Below are positions 61,259 to 64,000 of a DNA stretch of 64,000 nucleotides, in pieces. Source of the stretch: Streptomyces spirodelae (lineage in GTDB: Bacteria > Actinomycetota > Actinomycetes > Streptomycetales > Streptomycetaceae); contig NZ_JAFFZN010000005.1 of the NCBI RefSeq assembly GCF_017676385.1, positions 186,001-250,000 on the forward strand. Direction: 5' to 3'. Within the stretch, counting starts at the first letter, position 1. Each line of letters opens with the position of its first letter. The notes beneath the pieces were generated by a model, which saw only the letters and a program-made list of their open reading frames with translations, made no database searches and had not been told where the DNA came from. Position numbers and translations under genes: made by a program.

Positions 61259-62611
61259 ATGGTGCTGGACACCGTGACGCGCAGACAGGACGCGATCGTC
61301 GCAGGAGTCCGCGAGCGGTTGCTCGGCCCGCACGCCCCGGTCGTAGCGCTGCTGGACGTGGAGGGCATCAGGGAGGCCGCCCGGCAGCTGCACACCGCGT
61401 TCGCCGGCCCCTCCCCCGTGCTGCACACCTTCGCCGTCAAGGCGGCCTCGCTGGTGCCCGTACTGGAACTGCTGGCCGCCGAGGGGATCGGCTGCGAGGT
61501 GGCGAGTCCCGGGGAGCTGGCACTCGCCCGCGCGGCGGGCGTACCCGCCGCGCGCACAGTCCTCGACTCCCCCGCCAAGACCGTGGCCGAGCTGCGGGAC
61601 GCGCTGGAGAGCGGTGTCGCGGTCAACGCCGACAACCGGCAGGAGCTCGCCCGCCTCGACGCCCTGGTCGCCGAGCGCTCCGCCGCCGGGCAGCCTCCCG
61701 GCGCCCCGCTCGGTCTGCGGATCAACCCCCAGGTGGGCACCGGTTCCATCGGCGCCATGAGCACCGCGACGGAGACCTCGAAGTTCGGGGTGGCGCTGCG
61801 CGACGAGGGTGCCGAACAGTGGATCGTCGACAGCTTTCTGGCCCGCCCCTGGCTGACCCGGCTGCACACCCACACCGGTTCACAGGGCGTGCCCCTGGAG
61901 CTGATGGCCGAGTCCGTACGAGTCGTCTTCGAACTGGCCGAACAGATCAACCGAGCGGCGGGCAGACAGCAGATCGACACCCTCGACATCGGCGGCGGCC
62001 TCCCGGTCAACTTCACGGGTGACGAGACCGAGCCGTCCTTCGACTCGTACGCGCGGCTGCTGCGCCACACCGTCCCGGGCCTGTTCGACGGCCGGTACAC
62101 CCTCGTCACCGAGTTCGGCCGCTCGCTCCTGGCCAAACAGGGCTTCATCGCCGCACTGGTGGAATACACCAAGACCTCCGGGGGCCGGCGGATCGCCATC
62201 ACCCACGCGGGAGCACACGTGGCGACGCGCACCGCGTTCGCCCCTGAGTCGTGGCCCCTTCGGGTGGGCGCCTTCGACGCGCAGGGCGCACCGAAGAGCA
62301 CACCTGAGGTGGTGCAGGACGTCGCAGGACCGTGCTGCTTCGCCGGGGACCTGCTGGCGCGCGAGAAGGCACTGCCCGAACTGGAACCCGGCGATGTGGT
62401 CGCCCTGTGGGACACCGGCGCCTATTACTTCTCCACGCCCTTCCAGTACAACAGCCTTCCCCGGCCCGCCGTGCACGGCTTCTGGCGTGACTCCGACGGC
62501 GGTATCCGCTTCGCACTGGTGCGGCCGGCGCAGCAGCTCGATGAAGTGCTGAGGGACAGCGGCGCCGCACAGGTCGGTGCGCTGACCGCCGGGACCGCAC
62601 CCGCACGCTGA
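61259..62611 (+). CDS. Diaminopimelate/ornithine-type decarboxylase (PLP fold III)
   Basis: 450 residues with GAAGGGAG upstream. The PLP lysine is in HTFAVKAASLVPVLELLA; HTHTGSQGVPLELM, DIGGGLPVNFTGDE (phosphate-binding Gly) and TEFGRSLLAKQGF follow. The second half has GPCCFAGDLLAR, with the cross-subunit cysteine and aspartate of DAP/arginine/ornithine decarboxylases, and DTGAYYFS. Housekeeping LysA has a substrate-specific EPGRS; here it reads EFGRS, so the substrate may differ from diaminopimelate. It releases CO2 from a basic amino acid or similar compound. No lysine or siderophore genes adjoin, so the role is open. Confidence 0.85.
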   Translation: MVLDTVTRRQDAIVAGVRERLLGPHAPVVALLDVEGIREAARQLHTAFAGPSPVLHTFAVKAASLVPVLELLAAEGIGCEVASPGELALARAAGVPAARTVLDSPAKTVAELRDALESGVAVNADNRQELARLDALVAERSAAGQPPGAPLGLRINPQVGTGSIGAMSTATETSKFGVALRDEGAEQWIVDSFLARPWLTRLHTHTGSQGVPLELMAESVRVVFELAEQINRAAGRQQIDTLDIGGGLPVNFTGDETEPSFDSYARLLRHTVPGLFDGRYTLVTEFGRSLLAKQGFIAALVEYTKTSGGRRIAITHAGAHVATRTAFAPESWPLRVGAFDAQGAPKSTPEVVQDVAGPCCFAGDLLAREKALPELEPGDVVALWDTGAYYFSTPFQYNSLPRPAVHGFWRDSDGGIRFALVRPAQQLDEVLRDSGAAQVGALTAGTAPAR

Positions 62612-62680
62612 TCCGGGCCGGCAGCACGGATAGGCTCCCGCACTGTTCTCGGAAAGGTCCGTTCCGCACGGGGGTCGAGT

Positions 62681-63499
62681 GTGTTTGGTTTTCTCCGCAA
62701 GTCTCCGATATTCCCCTGGGTGGGCAACCGGCTTCGGTCGGCCCGCTCGGGAGGCGAGACGGAGCAGGCGGTGCTGCGCGGGCTCGCCTGCGGGGCACAT
62801 CTGAAGTACGCCAACGGCAACCCGTGGAACACCGTCGCCGACCCGCGCCCGGCGCCCAATTGGGAGCGCACCCGGCTCAAGGCCATGTGGGGCGTCACCG
62901 ACGCGTATCAGTGGCACGAGATGGTGCAGGAACTGCTCGACGGCCAGGTCTCCACCCCGCTGTGGGACACGGCCATGGGCGCCCGCGCCGCCCTCCTCGT
63001 ACGACAGGAGGTCACTCCGGCGGCCGGCCGGCCGATCTCGGAGCAGGCGTGGAACGACGCCGTCGGCCAGTGGCTGGTGAACCGGCTCGGCCCCCGCCAC
63101 CCCGAACTGAAGGAGACCTCCGCCGCCCTCCGCGAGACCATCGGTCGCGTACTGCGCTACGAGGCCCGCTTCCGCGAGGACGGTCTGCTCGCCCCGCACG
63201 ACACTGTGCGCCGCACCCTGGCCTGGGACCTGGGCCGGGCCGCCAACATGGCCTGCTGGGGCGTCGACGCGGGCTTCGCCGACCCGGACGAGGCCCGCGA
63301 AGCGCTCCGCGTCGTCGGGACCGCCGCAGCGGAGGAGTACGGCAACTGGACCAACTTCTCCCTCGGCTACGTCCTGGGCCGCTGCCTCCACTTCGACGAG
63401 GACACCTTCGGCTCCTGGTACCGCGAGGTCCGCGACTCCCACCGGCTGCTGACGGCCGACCCCAAGAGCCCGTGGACGGCGCTGTCACTGGGACGCTGA
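62681..63499 (+). CDS. DUF1266 protein
   Basis: 272 residues from GTG. The DUF1266 core occupies roughly 90-270: LRETIGRVLRYEARFREDGL, VRRTLAWDLGRAANMACWGV, GNWTNFSLGYVLGRCLHFDE and an N-terminal part with AMWGVTDAYQWHEMVQELLD. Family proteins are mainly helical and of unknown function in Streptomyces. No signal peptide. It is convergent with the DUF2075 gene, and the hairpin at 63605 separates them. Confidence 0.78.
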   Translation: MFGFLRKSPIFPWVGNRLRSARSGGETEQAVLRGLACGAHLKYANGNPWNTVADPRPAPNWERTRLKAMWGVTDAYQWHEMVQELLDGQVSTPLWDTAMGARAALLVRQEVTPAAGRPISEQAWNDAVGQWLVNRLGPRHPELKETSAALRETIGRVLRYEARFREDGLLAPHDTVRRTLAWDLGRAANMACWGVDAGFADPDEAREALRVVGTAAAEEYGNWTNFSLGYVLGRCLHFDEDTFGSWYREVRDSHRLLTADPKSPWTALSLGR

Positions 63500-63604
63500 G
63501 ACGCGGTACCTATTGCGGCTCGGGGCACCGCCACGGTGCGGTGCCCGGGATCGCTGCCGCTGTCGCCGTCGCCGTCGCCGTGAAGCATGGACACGGACTG
63601 GTCT

Positions 63605-63638
63605 CCCCCAGGGCACGAGTGACTCGTGCGGGTGGGGG
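63605..63638. terminator. Bidirectional hairpin terminator
   Basis: Inner stem GCACGAGT/ACTCGTGC (8 bp, 1-nt loop G) and outer stem CCCCCA/TGGGGG (6 bp) lie between two convergent genes. No T-run. The CCCCCA start is like that of the 33-bp dispersed elements, so it may itself belong to a repeat family. The rest of 63500-63722 has GTCGCC repeats near 63550-63575 and nothing else. Confidence 0.6.
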
Positions 63639-63722
63639 CGTGTCCTGCTGGAAGCCCGTCGGGCCGCGAATGTTCCCGGCAATCCTAGTAAACAGGCACG
63701 ACTCAGCGCGGTAGTGGCCGCG

Positions 63723-64000
63723 TCACACGGCGGAGGTCTCGCGCTGAGCGCCGACCAGTTCGCGGAGCTTCGCCTGCGTCTCGGGATCGGTCGAGTACAC
63801 CACAGTGCCGACCATGCCGCGTGTCAGCAGGACCTTGTAGGTGTTGCGGATGAGCCGGTCGACATCGTCGTCGGATGTCGACTTGCTGAAAGCCGGGTCC
63901 TTGGACGCCGTGCGGTCCGTGACCCACTGGTCACCGCGCCAGACCAGGTCGGGGCCGATGATGACGCCCGACCAGTCGTACTCGAAGCCCTGGGCCGTGT
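63723..64000 (-). CDS. DUF2075-type ATPase/helicase (partial, N-terminus outside window)
   Basis: The frame is open from the window edge to the TGA at 63723-63725, giving the last 92 residues. TAQGFEYDWSGVIIGPDLVW, then DRLIRNTYKVLLTRGMVGTV and YSTDPETQAKLRELVGA are the C-terminal landmarks of DUF2075 (Schlafen-AAA/superfamily 1 helicase-like): the conserved QGFE and the RNTYKVLLTRG motif near the last ATP-contacting arginine. Role not known; often near nuclease or GIY-YIG domains. Only the end is visible. Confidence 0.8.
   Translation of the reverse strand, partial: TAQGFEYDWSGVIIGPDLVWRGDQWVTDRTASKDPAFSKSTSDDDVDRLIRNTYKVLLTRGMVGTVVYSTDPETQAKLRELVGAQRETSAV

Overview
The window is very high in G+C, its codons are strongly biased to G/C at the third position, and its gene families are those of Streptomyces: DUF397/XRE pairs, DUF3099, DUF5954, an aconitase next to an XRE-MurA fusion, and sugar ABC operons without their own ATPase. 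I read it as chromosomal DNA of a Streptomyces or a close relative. No rRNA, tRNA, CRISPR array, insertion sequence or phage is visible. Many long antisense reading frames are GC-rich shadows and were left out.

Layout. 1-8.5 kb: end of one sugar-binding lipoprotein gene, then an NgcEFG-like sugar ABC operon divergent from a large secreted GH92 alpha-mannosidase, with a perfect LacI-type palindrome between them. 8.7-12.0 kb: three-gene cassette of low G+C (WXG100/ESX-like proteins plus a lipoprotein). 12.1-18.4 kb: aconitase, an APC permease and an XRE-MurA fusion; two palindromes of the same form, TATCTC-N6-GAGATA, lie in the two intergenic regions. 18.5-23.2 kb: DUF397/XRE/ATPase regulatory genes, an XRE remnant, a secreted serine protease and a lipoprotein. 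23.2-26.3 kb: a frameshifted amino-acid-oxidase pseudogene and an MFS exporter divergent from a CGNR zinc-finger regulator. 26.3-35.4 kb: a split catabolic cluster read here as the CoA-thioester route for 2-aminobenzoate (CoA ligase, monooxygenase/reductase fusion, enoyl-CoA hydratase, acyl-CoA dehydrogenase, RidA) with a PaaX-type regulator and two copies of one 15-bp operator. 35.6-41.1 kb: ATPase and MazG pair, small unknown genes, TetR and SnoaL-like genes, an F420-type oxidoreductase and homocysteine methyltransferase. 41.1-45.1 kb: arginine deiminase, ornithine carbamoyltransferase and an APC permease. 45.1-48.7 kb: DUF5954, a membrane protein, a SpoIIE-type phosphatase and a MASE1 sensor. 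48.8-58.1 kb: an operon matching the poorly understood E. coli yhfS-yhfZ group (YhfY-U-T-Php-S-X-W), with a YhfZ-like regulator and two matching AGAA...TTCT palindromes. 58.2-64 kb: a large Cache/PAS/GAF/SpoIIE/ATPase regulator, a fold-III PLP decarboxylase, DUF1266, and the end of a DUF2075 gene.

The most unusual signals are (a) a mini-element of about 51 bp inserted in frame into two unrelated enzymes, in tandem in one of them, and a second 33-bp element inside a third gene; (b) the yhf-type operon in an actinomycete with its own regulator sites; (c) the palindrome shared by the aconitase/permease and XRE-MurA promoters, the latter probably leaderless.
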